Shown: in pieces, positions 8,464 to 17,383 of the stretch
Layout: each line of letters starts with the position of its first letter
Numbering within the stretch: the stretch's first letter is position 1
Source of the DNA: Actinospica robiniae DSM 44927
GTDB lineage: Bacteria > Actinomycetota > Actinomycetes > Streptomycetales > Catenulisporaceae
DNA: 64,000 nt
Assembly (NCBI RefSeq): GCF_000504285.1
Contig: NZ_KI632511.1
Coordinates: forward strand, 7,918,154-7,982,153
Reading direction: 5' to 3'
Notes under the pieces: generated by a model
Seen by the model: only the letters and a program-made list of their open reading frames with translations
Databases searched by the model: none
What the model was told of the DNA's origin: nothing
Program-made: the position numbers and the translations under genes

Positions 8464-9135
8464 ATGGAGTGGACGTGCTGCGGCGGCGAGGGCGCCTCGT
8501 GCGCCGGTCGGCGGGATCTGGGCCTGCTGTTGATCCGTGGGGTGGCCGGCGCGGTGCTGATGGCGCACGGGGCGCAGAAGCTGTTCGGCTGGTTCGGCGG
8601 CAAGGGGATCGAGGGCACCGCGGGCGGGATGGAGTCGATGGGCTTCGAGCCGGGCCGGGAGAACGCGATGGCGGCCGGGCTGTCCGAGGCGGGCGGCGGG
8701 GCGCTGCTCGCGCTCGGGCTCGCCGTGCCGGTCGCGGGGGCCGCGGCGGCGGGCGCGATGTCGGCGGCGACGGCGGTGCACTGGGAGGGCGGCTTGTTCT
8801 CGCAGCACGGGGGCTTCGAGCTGCCGCTGCTGCTCGGCGCGACGGCGGTCGGGGTCGGCCTGACCGGGGCCGGGCGGCTCTCGCTGGACCACGCCACGAA
8901 CCACGTGCTGGATCGGTCGTGGATGGTGGTGGCGGCGTTCGCGGGCACGACGCTGCTGGCGGGCACGGTGGTCAACCGGCGCAACGCGGTGATGGCCAAG
9001 CGCGCCGGGGCGGCCGAGGAGGACCGGGTCGAGGCCGAGGCCGTGCGCAACGCCGAGGACGCCGCCGAGGAGGCGCGGCACGAGGCGGACGAGGCCCGGC
9101 ACGAGTCTGGCGACGGCGGCTCGGCCGCCGGCTGA
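8464..9135 (+). CDS. DoxX family membrane protein
   Basis: 223 residues. The core LLLIRGVAGAVLMAHGAQKLFGWFGG (positions about 20-45; shown here by its key HGAQKL and Gly residues) is characteristic of DoxX/quinol-oxidase-subunit-like proteins with four membrane helices. After the last helix there is a charged tail from about residue 185, rich in Ala/Glu/Arg and ending in repeated EARHEADEARHE-type heptads, likely a coiled coil in the cytoplasm. The ATG is preceded by a purine-rich AAGGGCTGGG. DoxX proteins are linked to redox or oxidative-stress functions in other bacteria. No operon partner is evident. Confidence 0.8.
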   Translation: MEWTCCGGEGASCAGRRDLGLLLIRGVAGAVLMAHGAQKLFGWFGGKGIEGTAGGMESMGFEPGRENAMAAGLSEAGGGALLALGLAVPVAGAAAAGAMSAATAVHWEGGLFSQHGGFELPLLLGATAVGVGLTGAGRLSLDHATNHVLDRSWMVVAAFAGTTLLAGTVVNRRNAVMAKRAGAAEEDRVEAEAVRNAEDAAEEARHEADEARHESGDGGSAAG

Positions 9136-9251
9136 TCTCCGCCGCAGGGTCTTGACAGGGCCGACGGCTCCTGGTGAGCTGGTCTGTCGGCCACTGCGTC
9201 GCGTCGCGCGCACGGACGGTCCGACGGCGAGGACGCGACAAGGGAGTCGTG

Positions 9252-10577
9252 ATGACCGATCGGCTCGGCGAACCGCTGCCCGCGGACCTGCGTGACGAGG
9301 GCGAGCGGCTCACGGCCGACGAGCTCGCCGCGCTCCAGCTCTCCCGGCTGCGCCGCACGCTTCGCCACGCCTACGACCACGTGGAGCTCTACCGCCGTAA
9401 GTTCGACGCGGCCGGGGTGGCTCCGCGGGATTGCCGCGGCCTCGAGGACCTGGCCCGCTTCCCCTTCACCACGAAGGCGGACCTGCGAGATACGTACCCG
9501 TACGGCATGTTCGCGGTGCCGATGGAGCAGGTGCGCCGGGTACACGCGTCGAGCGGGACGACCGGCCGGCCCACCGTCGTCGGCTACACCGAGAACGACC
9601 TGTCGATGTGGGCCGACGTCATGGCGCGCTCGATCCGCGCGGCGGGCGGCCGGGCCGGGCACAAGGTGCACGTCTCCTACGGCTACGGCCTGTTCACCGG
9701 CGGGTTGGGCGCGCACTACGGGGCCGAGCGGGCCGGCTGCACGGTCATCCCCGTCTCGGGCGGGATGACGGCGCGTCAGGTGCAGCTGATCCTCGACTTC
9801 CGGCCCGAGATCATCATGGTCACGCCCTCGTACATGCTCACGCTGCTCGACGAGTTCGAGCGCCGGGGAATCGATCCGCGGGAGACCTCTTTGCGGATCG
9901 GGATGTTCGGCGCCGAGCCGTGGACCGAGCAGATGCGCACCGAGATCGAGCGGCGCGCCGGGATCCACGCGGTGGACATCTACGGCCTGTCCGAGGTGAT
10001 CGGGCCAGGCGTCGCACAGGAATGCGTGGAGACCAAGGACGGGCTGCACGTGTGGGAGGACCATTTCCTGCCCGAGGTGGTCGACCCGGTCTCCGACGAG
10101 GTGCTCGCGGCCGGCGAGCGCGGCGAACTGGTCTTCACCTCGCTGACCAAGGAGGCGCTGCCGGTCATCCGGTATCGGACCAGAGACCTGACCCGGCTGC
10201 TGCCGGGTACGGCGCGGGCTCCGTTCCGGCGGATGGAGAAGGTCACCGGACGCTGCGATGACATGATCATCCTGCGCGGCGTGAACGTGTTCCCCAGTCA
10301 GATCGAGGAGATCGTGCTGCGCACCCCGGGCGTCGCGCCGCACTTCCAGCTCGAACTCACCCGCGAGGGCCGGCTCGACCGGCTGACCGTGCGGGCCGAG
10401 GCAAGGCCGGAGGCGCGCGACGACGCGGACCTGCGCACTGCGGCGGGCGCGGTGATCGTGCGCGCGGTCAAGGACGTGGTCGGCGTCGCGGTGGAGGTGC
10501 AGATCGTCGACCCGGACACGCTGGAGCGCTCGGCGGGCAAGCTCCAGCGAGTCAGGGACCTGCGTCCGAACGATTAG
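9252..10577 (+). CDS. paaK: Phenylacetate-CoA ligase family protein
   Basis: 441 residues, the normal length for the family, starting at an ATG six bases after AGGGA. Motifs of adenylate-forming enzymes are clear: SSGTTGRPTVVGYTEND for phosphate binding (about 98), YGLSEVIGPGVAQEC (about 240), RYRTRDLTRLL, and the C-terminal DDMIILRGVNVFPSQIEE. PaaK makes phenylacetyl-CoA from phenylacetate, ATP and CoA. No other paa catabolic gene is nearby, so it may activate another aryl acid or work as a stand-alone ligase. An upstream in-frame extension to 9174 was not used because it lacks a ribosome site. Confidence 0.9.
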   Translation: MTDRLGEPLPADLRDEGERLTADELAALQLSRLRRTLRHAYDHVELYRRKFDAAGVAPRDCRGLEDLARFPFTTKADLRDTYPYGMFAVPMEQVRRVHASSGTTGRPTVVGYTENDLSMWADVMARSIRAAGGRAGHKVHVSYGYGLFTGGLGAHYGAERAGCTVIPVSGGMTARQVQLILDFRPEIIMVTPSYMLTLLDEFERRGIDPRETSLRIGMFGAEPWTEQMRTEIERRAGIHAVDIYGLSEVIGPGVAQECVETKDGLHVWEDHFLPEVVDPVSDEVLAAGERGELVFTSLTKEALPVIRYRTRDLTRLLPGTARAPFRRMEKVTGRCDDMIILRGVNVFPSQIEEIVLRTPGVAPHFQLELTREGRLDRLTVRAEARPEARDDADLRTAAGAVIVRAVKDVVGVAVEVQIVDPDTLERSAGKLQRVRDLRPND

Positions 10578-10580
10578 CTC

Positions 10581-10655
10581 CCTGGCCCGGCCCGGCCCGG
10601 CCCGCGCCCGCCTCCGCGCCCGCCTCCGCGCCCGCCTCCGCGACCGCGTCCGCGG
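10581..10655. repeat. Low-complexity GC repeats between paaK and the LysE gene
   Basis: CCCGG units are followed by about three copies of a 12-bp CGCGCCCGCCTC-like unit. The region separates two convergent genes and may hinder read-through, though no clear terminator hairpin with a T tract is seen. Confidence 0.7.
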
Positions 10656-11309
10656 TCAGGCCACCTGCGCCGTGCCGCGTTCGAAGACGATCCGGACCGC
10701 GATCCCGGTCAGCATCGTCCCCATCAGGTACCGTTGCGCCCGCAGCCAGGCGGGCCGACGCGCTAGGAAGCCGGCGATGCTGCCGGCGCTCATCGCGATC
10801 GCCGCGTTCCCGCCGACCGCGATCGCGATCTGGGCCAGGCCGAGCGCGAGGCTCTGCTCGGCCACGTGCCCGCGCGCCGGATCGACGAACTGGGGGAGCA
10901 GGGACAGGTACATCACCGCGATCTTCGGGTTCAGCAGGCAGGTGGCCAGGCCCATCGCGTAGAGCTTGCGCGGCCGGTCCGGCTCGAGTTCGCGCGGGGC
11001 GAACACGGCGGTGCCGCCCGGCTTGACCGCCTGGTAGGCGAGGTAGAGCAGGTACCCGGCGCCGGCCAGCTTCACCGCGAGGTAGAGCTCGGGTACGACC
11101 TCGAACACGGCCGCGATGCCTGCGGCTACCGCGGCCAGGTAGACCAGGAACCCGGTGGCGACCCCGAGCAGCGAGATCAGCCCGGCCCGGCGGCCCTGCG
11201 TGATCGAGCGGGACACCAAATAGATCATGTTCGGGCCGGGCGTGAGCACCATGCCGAAGGCCACCGCGGCGATGCCGAGCTCCGCGCTCGCGCTCAAGGG
11301 GAAGTCCAT
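10656..11309 (-). CDS. LysE/RhtB family amino-acid exporter
   Basis: 217 residues with five to six hydrophobic segments. The N-terminal GMVLTPGPNMIYLVSRSITQG (key TPGPN) is the LysE-superfamily signature and the second Gly-rich helix LLGVATGFLVYL follows. Such transporters export amino acids or related compounds by proton exchange. It is transcribed divergently from a MocR-type regulator 88 bp away, an arrangement in which the regulator often controls the transporter; direct repeats between them are a likely operator. Confidence 0.88.
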   Translation of the reverse strand: MDFPLSASAELGIAAVAFGMVLTPGPNMIYLVSRSITQGRRAGLISLLGVATGFLVYLAAVAAGIAAVFEVVPELYLAVKLAGAGYLLYLAYQAVKPGGTAVFAPRELEPDRPRKLYAMGLATCLLNPKIAVMYLSLLPQFVDPARGHVAEQSLALGLAQIAIAVGGNAAIAMSAGSIAGFLARRPAWLRAQRYLMGTMLTGIAVRIVFERGTAQVA

Positions 11310-11335
11310 GCCTCGAAGCTAAGGGCTGCGCTAGG

Positions 11336-11369
11336 CTCGGTGCAATAAGAACTTTGCACTCGGTGCAAT
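11336..11369. promoter_or_regulatory. Direct-repeat operator between LysE and MocR-type genes
   Basis: CTCGGTGCAAT occurs at 11336-11346 and again at 11359-11369, a 23-bp period. An inverted TTGCAC lies at 11354-11359. MocR-type regulators commonly bind direct repeats in divergent promoters, so this is the likely autoregulatory and transporter-control site. Binding is inferred. Confidence 0.6.
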
Positions 11370-11397
11370 CCGGGGCGCGGCCGTGGGAGGTGCGGTG

Positions 11398-12735
11398 ATG
11401 GCGGAGGAGACGCGGCAGGATTATCAGGGTCTTGCCGACGAGGTCGCGGAGCGGATCGCGGTCGGCGCGCTGCGGCCGGGCGAACGGCTGCCGACGCAGC
11501 GGGCCTACGCGCGGCGCCGAGGGATCGCGCCCTCCACCGCCACCAGGGTCTACCGCGAGCTGGTGCGCCGCGGCCTGGTCGCGGGCGAGGTGGGCCGGGG
11601 CACGTTCGTCCGCGCCGCACCCGCCGCGGGCGGGCCCGCCCTGGCCGAGCCGGCCGCCGCGCCGATCGACCTCGAACTCAACTATCCGGTGATCCCCGAT
11701 CAGGCCGCGCTGCTGGCCCGGGCTCTGGGCCCGCTGCTGCGCGGCGACGCCCTCGAGGACGCGCTGCGCCCGATCGGCGTCGTCGGTACGGCCGCGGCCC
11801 GGGAGCGCTTCGCCGGCCTTGCCGCCGAGGACGGGTGGACGCCCGCACCCGCATCAGTGCTGTTCGCGGGCAATGGAAAGCAGGCCGCGGCGGCCGCGCT
11901 CTCCGCGCTCGTGCCGCCGGGCGGTCGGCTCGGCGTCGAGGCGCTGACGTACCCGGTCATCAAGGGTCTGGCCCAGCGCTTGGCCATCACCCTCGTGCCG
12001 CTGCGGATGGACGAGCGCGGAGTGACCCCCGAAGCCCTGATCGCCACGCACCGCGCCAACCCTTTGCGCGCCGTCTACCTCCAGCCGCGCTCGCACAACC
12101 CGCTCGGCCACAGCATGGACGACGCACGCCGCGACGAGATCGCCAATGTCCTGCGACACGAGGGCATGTACGCGATCGAGGACGCCGTCTGGTCGTTCCT
12201 CGCGCCGCCGGGCACGGCCTCGCTCGCGTCTGCCGCGCCGGAGCGCGTGGTGCGCGTCGACAGCCTGTCCAAGCGGCTCGCCCCCGGCCTTTCCGTCGGC
12301 TTCCTCGTCGCGCCCGCGTCGCTGCACGCCGAGCTCGCCAACGCAGTGCGCTCATCCCCCGCCTTGCCCGGCGCGTTCGCCCTCGAAGCCGCCGTGCGCT
12401 GGCTGGGCGACGGCACCGTCGAGCGGATCAGCGCCGCCAAACGCGCCGATGCGGCAGCCCGCGCACGGCTGGCCCGCGCAATCCTGGGCGGGCTCGGCGC
12501 GAGCACGTCGGAGCACTCTTATTCCTGCTGGTGGGAGTTGCCCGAGCCGTGGCGCGCGGAGACCTTCGTCGCGGCCGCGGCCGGACTCGGCATCGCGGTC
12601 ACCCCGGGCGCGGCCTTCGCCGCCGACCCGCGCAGCGCGCCGCGCGCCGTCCGCATCGGCCTCGCCTCGCCGACCCTCGACGTGCTCGAAGACGCGCTGC
12701 GCAGCCTCGCCGAGCTCTGCCGCGCCGGAACCTAG
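11398..12735 (+). CDS. MocR-type GntR/aminotransferase regulator
   Basis: 445 residues. An N-terminal GntR winged helix (residues about 5-75, with GERLPTQRAYARRRGIAPST) is fused to a fold-type-I aminotransferase-like domain. The PLP Lys is expected in VDSLSKRLAPGLSVGF (about 288) and the substrate-side pattern YLQPRSHNPLGHSM is present. MocR proteins sense PLP-linked or amino compounds and regulate vitamin B6, GABA or transport genes. The ATG follows GGGAGG at seven bases. Divergent from the LysE exporter, which is its probable target. Confidence 0.88.
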   Translation: MAEETRQDYQGLADEVAERIAVGALRPGERLPTQRAYARRRGIAPSTATRVYRELVRRGLVAGEVGRGTFVRAAPAAGGPALAEPAAAPIDLELNYPVIPDQAALLARALGPLLRGDALEDALRPIGVVGTAAARERFAGLAAEDGWTPAPASVLFAGNGKQAAAAALSALVPPGGRLGVEALTYPVIKGLAQRLAITLVPLRMDERGVTPEALIATHRANPLRAVYLQPRSHNPLGHSMDDARRDEIANVLRHEGMYAIEDAVWSFLAPPGTASLASAAPERVVRVDSLSKRLAPGLSVGFLVAPASLHAELANAVRSSPALPGAFALEAAVRWLGDGTVERISAAKRADAAARARLARAILGGLGASTSEHSYSCWWELPEPWRAETFVAAAAGLGIAVTPGAAFAADPRSAPRAVRIGLASPTLDVLEDALRSLAELCRAGT

Positions 12736-13262
12736 ACGAGCCTGGCCCTTTTCTCACCGTCTGGCTCGGATCGCCGGACCGGCCCGTTCGGGTCGATCGG
12801 CTGTGCCGCCTGCAACGCGTACTCGACGTAGTTCAACGCGTCGTTGAGCGTGTCGAACACCTCGCGCCCGATCCCGGCCGTGCGCACCGCCGCGGCCCGC
12901 GCCAGCAACTGCGGCGCGAGCACCTGGAAGTCCTCGATGTCGAGCTCGGCGCCCGCGATGCGCGCGGCCAGCTTCCGCTCGGCCTCGGTCAGCTCCGCCA
13001 CCGCGGTCTCGAGCTCCTCGACCCGTCGCCGAGCCCGCTGCGGCCACTCCCGGATCGCCTCGGCGTCAGGCTCCTGCTGCTCGCTGGCCTCCTGGTAGAG
13101 CTCGGCGGCCTGCCGTTCGTGCTCCTCCAGCTCGGCCACCTTCATCAGGGTGCGGCCACGTATGTCGATGAGCTCACGGCGCGCCCGCTGCAGTTCCTCC
13201 AACAGTTCCAGCTGCCGACGGCCCACCGCCTGCAACCGCTCGTCCAGACCCATCCGCGTCAC
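12732..13262 (-). CDS. Coiled-coil protein of unknown function
   Basis: 176 residues, mostly charged alpha-helix: a long Glu/Arg/Ala-rich region (about 8-110) with heptad spacing suggests coiled coils, followed by a short C-terminal domain containing VFDTLNDALNYVEYALQAA. No signal peptide, membrane segment or catalytic motif. Its stop overlaps that of the convergent MocR-type gene by four bases. I do not recognise the family; scaffold or structural roles are possible. Confidence 0.6.
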   Translation of the reverse strand: MTRMGLDERLQAVGRRQLELLEELQRARRELIDIRGRTLMKVAELEEHERQAAELYQEASEQQEPDAEAIREWPQRARRRVEELETAVAELTEAERKLAARIAGAELDIEDFQVLAPQLLARAAAVRTAGIGREVFDTLNDALNYVEYALQAAQPIDPNGPVRRSEPDGEKRARLV

Positions 13263-13384
13263 CCCTCTGCCGTCGCCGCACGGACGATTCCCACCCGTAT
13301 CAACTCAACTCCCTGCAGCCCGCCGGAGTTCCCGTTCGGGCGGGTCGGCGGGTGAAAACCGGGACCGGGCGCGACCATGAGGAC

Positions 13385-13933
13385 ATGTCCGACGTGCACG
13401 GGGTCCCCTCCGCCCCACCACCCGACCCCGAGGGCGACTACGCGCGGGCACCCGAGCCGCCGGGCCGCGACTGGAGGCGCACGCTCGTGCTGAGCGCCGT
13501 CGGCCTGGCCCTGCTGATCATCGCCTACATCATCCTGGCGGCCTTCATCCCGCGCTGGTGGTCGCAGCAGATCGGCCGGGCCGTGGACGGCAGCTTCAGC
13601 ACGGGAACGCTGCTCGGGCTCTGCCTGGGCTTCACCTTCACCGTGGTCCCGCTGGCCGTGCTCACCCTGGCGTGCCGCCGGAATTCGACCTGGCAGCTGC
13701 GGCTGACCTGGTTCATCGTCGCGGTGGTGCTCGCCTTCCCCAACCTGTGCACGCTCAGCGTCGCCGCGGGTGACGGCAGCGGCGCCCACGCCGGCCAGCG
13801 GACCATGGACGTCACCGCGCCCGGCTTCCGCGGCGGCACATTGGCCGGCGCGATCGTCGCGCTCGCGGTGTACCTGTTCGTGCTCTTCCTCATCCTGCGC
13901 CGCCCCCGGCGCGCGGACAGCTATCCGGCTTGA
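13385..13933 (+). CDS. Small multi-pass membrane protein, unknown function
   Basis: 182 residues from the chosen ATG, which follows a GAGG only two bases upstream; a GTG at 13352 is the alternative. After a Pro-rich cytoplasmic start come four hydrophobic segments (VLSAVGLALLIIAYIILAAF; GTLLGLCLGFTFTVVPLAVL; a LTWFIVAVVLAFPNL helix; IVALAVYLFVLFLIL). It resembles the short permease-like proteins common in streptomycetes. The last bases are 31 bp from the convergent Glu-Pro repeat protein. Function unknown. Confidence 0.55.
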   Translation: MSDVHGVPSAPPPDPEGDYARAPEPPGRDWRRTLVLSAVGLALLIIAYIILAAFIPRWWSQQIGRAVDGSFSTGTLLGLCLGFTFTVVPLAVLTLACRRNSTWQLRLTWFIVAVVLAFPNLCTLSVAAGDGSGAHAGQRTMDVTAPGFRGGTLAGAIVALAVYLFVLFLILRRPRRADSYPA

Positions 13934-13964
13934 GCGGGCCGCCGGGCGGAGCGGACGCGGCGGT

Positions 13965-14579
13965 TCAGGCCGAAGCGGCGTCCGAGGCGGCGTCTGACGC
14001 GGCGTCGGGAACGGTACCGGCGGCGGCGGACGCCTTGCGCCGCCGGAGCCCACGCTCGATCGCGCGCGGATGCACCCGCACCCCGAACTCCCGCTCGACC
14101 AGCGCGGCGAGTTCCTTCCATTTCACCGACTTCCGGTGGGAACGCTCGTGCTCCACCCGCTCGAAGATCTCCTCGGTGAGCCGGCTCGCGGTCGCGTTCT
14201 GCTTCGGCTCCAGCTCCGGACCGGCCTCGATCTCGGCGGCGGCGAGGGCGATGGGCTCGGGCTCCGGCTCAGGCTCGGGTTCCGGCTCGGGCTCCGGCTC
14301 GGGCTCCGTCTCGGATTCCGGCTCGGGCTCGGCCGCGGGTTCGGGCTGCGGCTCGGCCTCCGGCTCCGCCTCCATCAGCTCGCCGAACAGGAACGACCGC
14401 GCGCCGTCCGGCTCGCTTCGATCCGGCTCGAGCAGGGCTTGATCGTGCCGCGCGCGGGTGAACCAGAACACGCCCACGCCCACCAGCGCCAGTACGACCA
14501 TGCACAGGACGAGCAGGGCCCACTCCCCGGGTATCGCGTCCTCTCGCGTCCCCCATCCGCCACCGTCTAGCCAGGTCAC
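13965..14579 (-). CDS. Single-pass membrane protein with Glu-Pro repeats and a basic C-terminal domain
   Basis: 204 residues. A membrane helix (about 20-42, [20 protein letters not shown]) is followed by a tract of Glu-Pro dipeptides (about 70-110) made from a short DNA tandem repeat at 14255-14360, and then a basic helical domain (about 128-180) containing [19 protein letters not shown] and ending in [12 protein letters not shown], which has the look of a helix-turn-helix. The extreme C-terminus repeats DAASDAAS. The pieces suggest a membrane-tethered DNA- or protein-binding factor, but I recognise no named family. Confidence 0.55.
   Translation of the reverse strand: MTWLDGGGWGTREDAIPGEWALLVLCMVVLALVGVGVFWFTRARHDQALLEPDRSEPDGARSFLFGELMEAEPEAEPQPEPAAEPEPESETEPEPEPEPEPEPEPEPEPIALAAAEIEAGPELEPKQNATASRLTEEIFERVEHERSHRKSVKWKELAALVEREFGVRVHPRAIERGLRRRKASAAAGTVPDAASDAASDAASA
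14255..14360. repeat. TCGGGCTCCGGC-type tandem repeat
   Basis: Runs of a 6- or 12-base unit (GGCTCC/GGGTTC/GGCTCG) encode the Glu-Pro tract of the membrane protein on the minus strand. Repeat number is likely to vary between strains. Confidence 0.7.
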
Positions 14580-14671
14580 TCCAAGATCCTCACCCGGCCC
14601 CCGGACCCCCGCAACCAGGACCCACCCGGACGCACCACGCCCCGCGCGCTCCGATACACCCGTCCAGATGG

Positions 14672-15910
14672 ATGCCCGGCGCCGTTGTTGACCTTAGACT
14701 CGCGGCTGTGGCGCAGGAGATGGCGGAGGACCGGCCCCGCGGCAGCGGCCGGTCGCACGAGAGGCACGAGGGGGCCGCGGACTCCCCGGGCTCCGACGGG
14801 CCTTCGGGGCCCGGGTCCGCGGAACCGGCCGGCTCCACCAGCGGCGCGGTGCGGCCGGAGGCGGAGCAGGAGCGGCGCCGGCGGCTGCGGCACCGGCTGA
14901 CCCAGGCCCTCGCGATCGCGGTGATCATCGCCGTGTTCGCGTTCATCTTCCCGCGGATCGCCTCGTACGGCGCCGCCTGGCGCGTCGTCAGCTCGATGAC
15001 CGCGCCCTGGATCCTGGCCCTGGCCGGGGTCACCGTGCTCAACCTGGTGGTGAACTGGTGGTTCATCACCGCCTGCCTGCCCGGGCTGGGCCTGCCGCGC
15101 GCCGCGGCGATGAACCTGTCCTCGACCGCGGTGGCCAACACGGTGCCGGGCGGCGGCGCCATCGCCCTCGGGGTGAGCTGGAACATGGCCTCGGCCTGGG
15201 GGTTCAGCGGCGAGCAGTTCACCCTCTACACCCTGGTCTCCGGCCTGTGGAGCCAGTTCGCCAAGTTCGGCACGCCCGCGGTCGCGCTGATCGCGCTCTC
15301 CGCGGTCGGCTCGGCCAACCGCTCGCTGGTGCTGGCCACCATCCTCGGCACGGCCGTCTTCCTGGCCGCGCTCGGCGCGGTGATCGCGGCGCTGCACAGC
15401 GACGGGTTCATGGCCGCGCTCGGCCGGGCGGCGCAGCGGTTCATGGACTGGCTCACCGGCCTGTTCCACCGTCAGGGGCCCCGGCACGTCGAGCGCGGCT
15501 TCCTCGACTTCAAGCACCAGGCCGCGCACCTGCTGGCCACCCGGGGCTGGCTGATCAGCATCTCCGTCCTGGCCAGCGATCTGGTCGGCTGGCTGGTGCA
15601 GCTGGCCTGCCTGCGCGCCTGCGGGGTGGGCGCGGCCGAGGTCTCCTGGGAGAAGTCCTTCGCCGGCTACGCGCTGATCCGGCTGCTGACCACCATTCCG
15701 ATCACCCCGGGCGGACTCGGCATCACCGAGGTCGGGCTGACCGCTTATCTCGCCTCGGGCCTCGGCGGCGCGGCCACCGACCGGATCGCGGCGGCGATCC
15801 TGCTCGCCCGCGCCCTGACGTTCGTGGTCCCGATCCCGCTCGGCGCCGTGAACTTCACCGTGTGGAAGTGGCTGCGGCGCCGGGACGATCCGCTCGGCCC
15901 GCTGGCCTGA
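14672..15910 (+). CDS. Lysylphosphatidylglycerol synthase TM-region / UPF0104 family protein
   Basis: 412 residues from the first ATG; GTG 14708 or ATG 14720 are equally possible starts because no strong ribosome site is seen. A disordered N-terminus (about 70 residues) precedes about eight hydrophobic helices of the YbhN/AglD-like flippase family. The conserved [13 protein letters not shown] and the [20 protein letters not shown]-type motif near 345 (key PGGLGITE) are visible. Members lack the C-terminal synthetase domain of MprF and may move lipids or lipid-linked sugars across the membrane. Location: cytoplasmic membrane. Confidence 0.8.
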   Translation: MPGAVVDLRLAAVAQEMAEDRPRGSGRSHERHEGAADSPGSDGPSGPGSAEPAGSTSGAVRPEAEQERRRRLRHRLTQALAIAVIIAVFAFIFPRIASYGAAWRVVSSMTAPWILALAGVTVLNLVVNWWFITACLPGLGLPRAAAMNLSSTAVANTVPGGGAIALGVSWNMASAWGFSGEQFTLYTLVSGLWSQFAKFGTPAVALIALSAVGSANRSLVLATILGTAVFLAALGAVIAALHSDGFMAALGRAAQRFMDWLTGLFHRQGPRHVERGFLDFKHQAAHLLATRGWLISISVLASDLVGWLVQLACLRACGVGAAEVSWEKSFAGYALIRLLTTIPITPGGLGITEVGLTAYLASGLGGAATDRIAAAILLARALTFVVPIPLGAVNFTVWKWLRRRDDPLGPLA

Positions 15911-16071
15911 GCCGCCCCGTTTCGCGGCTGCGTCGCAGGTCAGCGCCGCCTTTTCCGACCGCGCCCGGTCCCCGGGTCGCAGGTCCCGCCGGGCTGAGGC
16001 AGGCTGGATACGTAGTCTCTGGCGGACAAGGGCCCATCCCGGGCCCGGCCGTTCGCGGAAGGAGGAAGGCG

Positions 16072-16674
16072 ATGCTGAGGTTGACCCGCTGGATGATCGG
16101 CGCGCTGCTCGCCGTGGCCGGCGCCATCATCGCGATCTGGAGCGTGTTCCTGAACTGGTACGGGAACCGCGACGGCTCGGACATCCGCATCTGGGATCTG
16201 TTCAACCACGCGACGACCACGAACTCGGACACCGCCACCTCACTTCTGCTTCCGATGGCGATCGCCGCCGTCCTGGTGCTGGCCGGGGTGGTGGTCGGGT
16301 GGCGCTGGCTCTGGGCGCTGGCCGGCCTGGTGGTGATCACCACCGTCTACCTGTGGGGTCTGCGGCAGGCGCAGACCGTGCCCGGGCTGCACGCCACGCT
16401 GGTCGGCGCCGGGGTTCCGCTGGCGTTCTCCGGCGGCGCGCTGATGCTGGTCGGCTCGGCCCTGGCGGCGAGGCGGCGGCGCAAGCGGACGCCCGCGGCC
16501 GAGCGCCGCGAGTACGCGGCCGAGCGCGACCACGTCTCACCCGAATGGGCGCCGGACGAGTCGACCCAGGTCGGCGGCGCCACGATGGGCACCGGCGAGC
16601 CGCGATCGGATTACGGCGACGAGCAGGCGGTCGAAGGGGAGGGACAGCGCCGCCGGCACCGCCTGCACCTCTAG
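16072..16674 (+). CDS. Multi-pass membrane protein, unknown function
   Basis: 200 residues; the ATG follows an excellent AAGGAGGAAGG ribosome site. Four hydrophobic helices (residues about 7-27, 60-80, 84-104 and 113-137) are followed by an Arg-rich hydrophilic tail of about 60 residues. No catalytic motif. It lies between the UPF0104 gene and another small membrane protein, all on the same strand with 160-230 bp gaps. Family not recognised. Confidence 0.65.
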   Translation: MLRLTRWMIGALLAVAGAIIAIWSVFLNWYGNRDGSDIRIWDLFNHATTTNSDTATSLLLPMAIAAVLVLAGVVVGWRWLWALAGLVVITTVYLWGLRQAQTVPGLHATLVGAGVPLAFSGGALMLVGSALAARRRRKRTPAAERREYAAERDHVSPEWAPDESTQVGGATMGTGEPRSDYGDEQAVEGEGQRRRHRLHL

Positions 16675-16716
16675 CGGCGCTCACGCGCCGCGCGCGGCGC
16701 GCGAGCCCGCACCCCA

Positions 16717-16752
16717 CCGGCTCGCCCGGACCGATCGGTCCGGGCGAGCCGG
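16717..16752. terminator. 36-bp perfect palindrome, probable terminator
   Basis: Two 18-bp arms with no spacer, centred on CGATCG at 16734/16735, read CCGGCTCGCCCGGACCGA and its exact complement. It lies 43 bp after a stop codon. A hairpin terminator without a T tract, as is common in actinomycetes, is likeliest; a protein-binding palindrome is possible. Confidence 0.55.
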
Positions 16753-16901
16753 TTGCGTCGTGCCCGGATCCGGTCGTCCGCGGGCCGGCAGGCCGGCAAG
16801 GTCTGCCTGAAAAGCCCAACCCGCCGTGCGGCCGGTCCCGTACTCGCCGAGCCTGGACCCAGCGACCCCGCGGGCCCCGGCCCCGGCGGAAGGAGGCGGA
16901 G

Positions 16902-17300
16902 ATGGCGGCCGGAGGAGCCAGGCCCGGCGCGGCGAAGACGGGCACCGTGCTCGCCGCGGCCCTGATGATCCTGGTCGGCGCCCTCGGCATCACCCAGGGC
17001 GCCGCGGCCATCGCCAAGGACGAGATGTACGCGCTGGTCGGCACGTACGTCTACAAGTTCAGCCTGACCACCTGGGGCTGGATCCACCTGGTCGCCGGCG
17101 CCCTGGTGCTGCTGGCCGGGCTGGCCCTGTTCACCGGCTCGGTGCTGGCGCGGGCCCTGGGCATCGCGCTGACCGCGCTGGTGGTCTTCGCGAACTTCCT
17201 CGTCCTGCCCTACCAGCCGGTCTGGTCGGCGGTCATGATCGGCATCGGCGTGTTCGCGATCCGGGCCCTGTTCCACAACGTCGGCCCGGACGCGGTCTAG
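16902..17300 (+). CDS. Four-helix membrane protein, DUF7144-like
   Basis: 132 residues; ATG after GGAAGGAGGCGG. Four hydrophobic segments with the pattern TTWGWIHLVAGALVLLAG (about 58-75) and VFANFLVLPYQPVWSAVMI (about 100-118), typical of the small actinobacterial membrane family often annotated DUF7144. No known biochemical function. Its neighbours are also membrane or stress proteins. Confidence 0.7.
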   Translation: MAAGGARPGAAKTGTVLAAALMILVGALGITQGAAAIAKDEMYALVGTYVYKFSLTTWGWIHLVAGALVLLAGLALFTGSVLARALGIALTALVVFANFLVLPYQPVWSAVMIGIGVFAIRALFHNVGPDAV

Positions 17301-17383
17301 GCCGCGGCCGCTGGATTCGAATCACGGCATCGGAAGCACAGTCCGGTGCGCACGAGCGCACGCGTAGCGAAGGAGCCTGGCAG

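Noticed and set aside
9174-9251. N-terminal extension of PaaK
   Set aside because: No ribosome site, and the extra residues do not fit the family; AGGGA precedes the ATG at 9252.
14255-14360. Open frames opposite the Glu-Pro repeat
   Set aside because: Repetitive DNA leaves all frames open; only the minus-strand frame has a membrane helix and a folded C-terminal domain.
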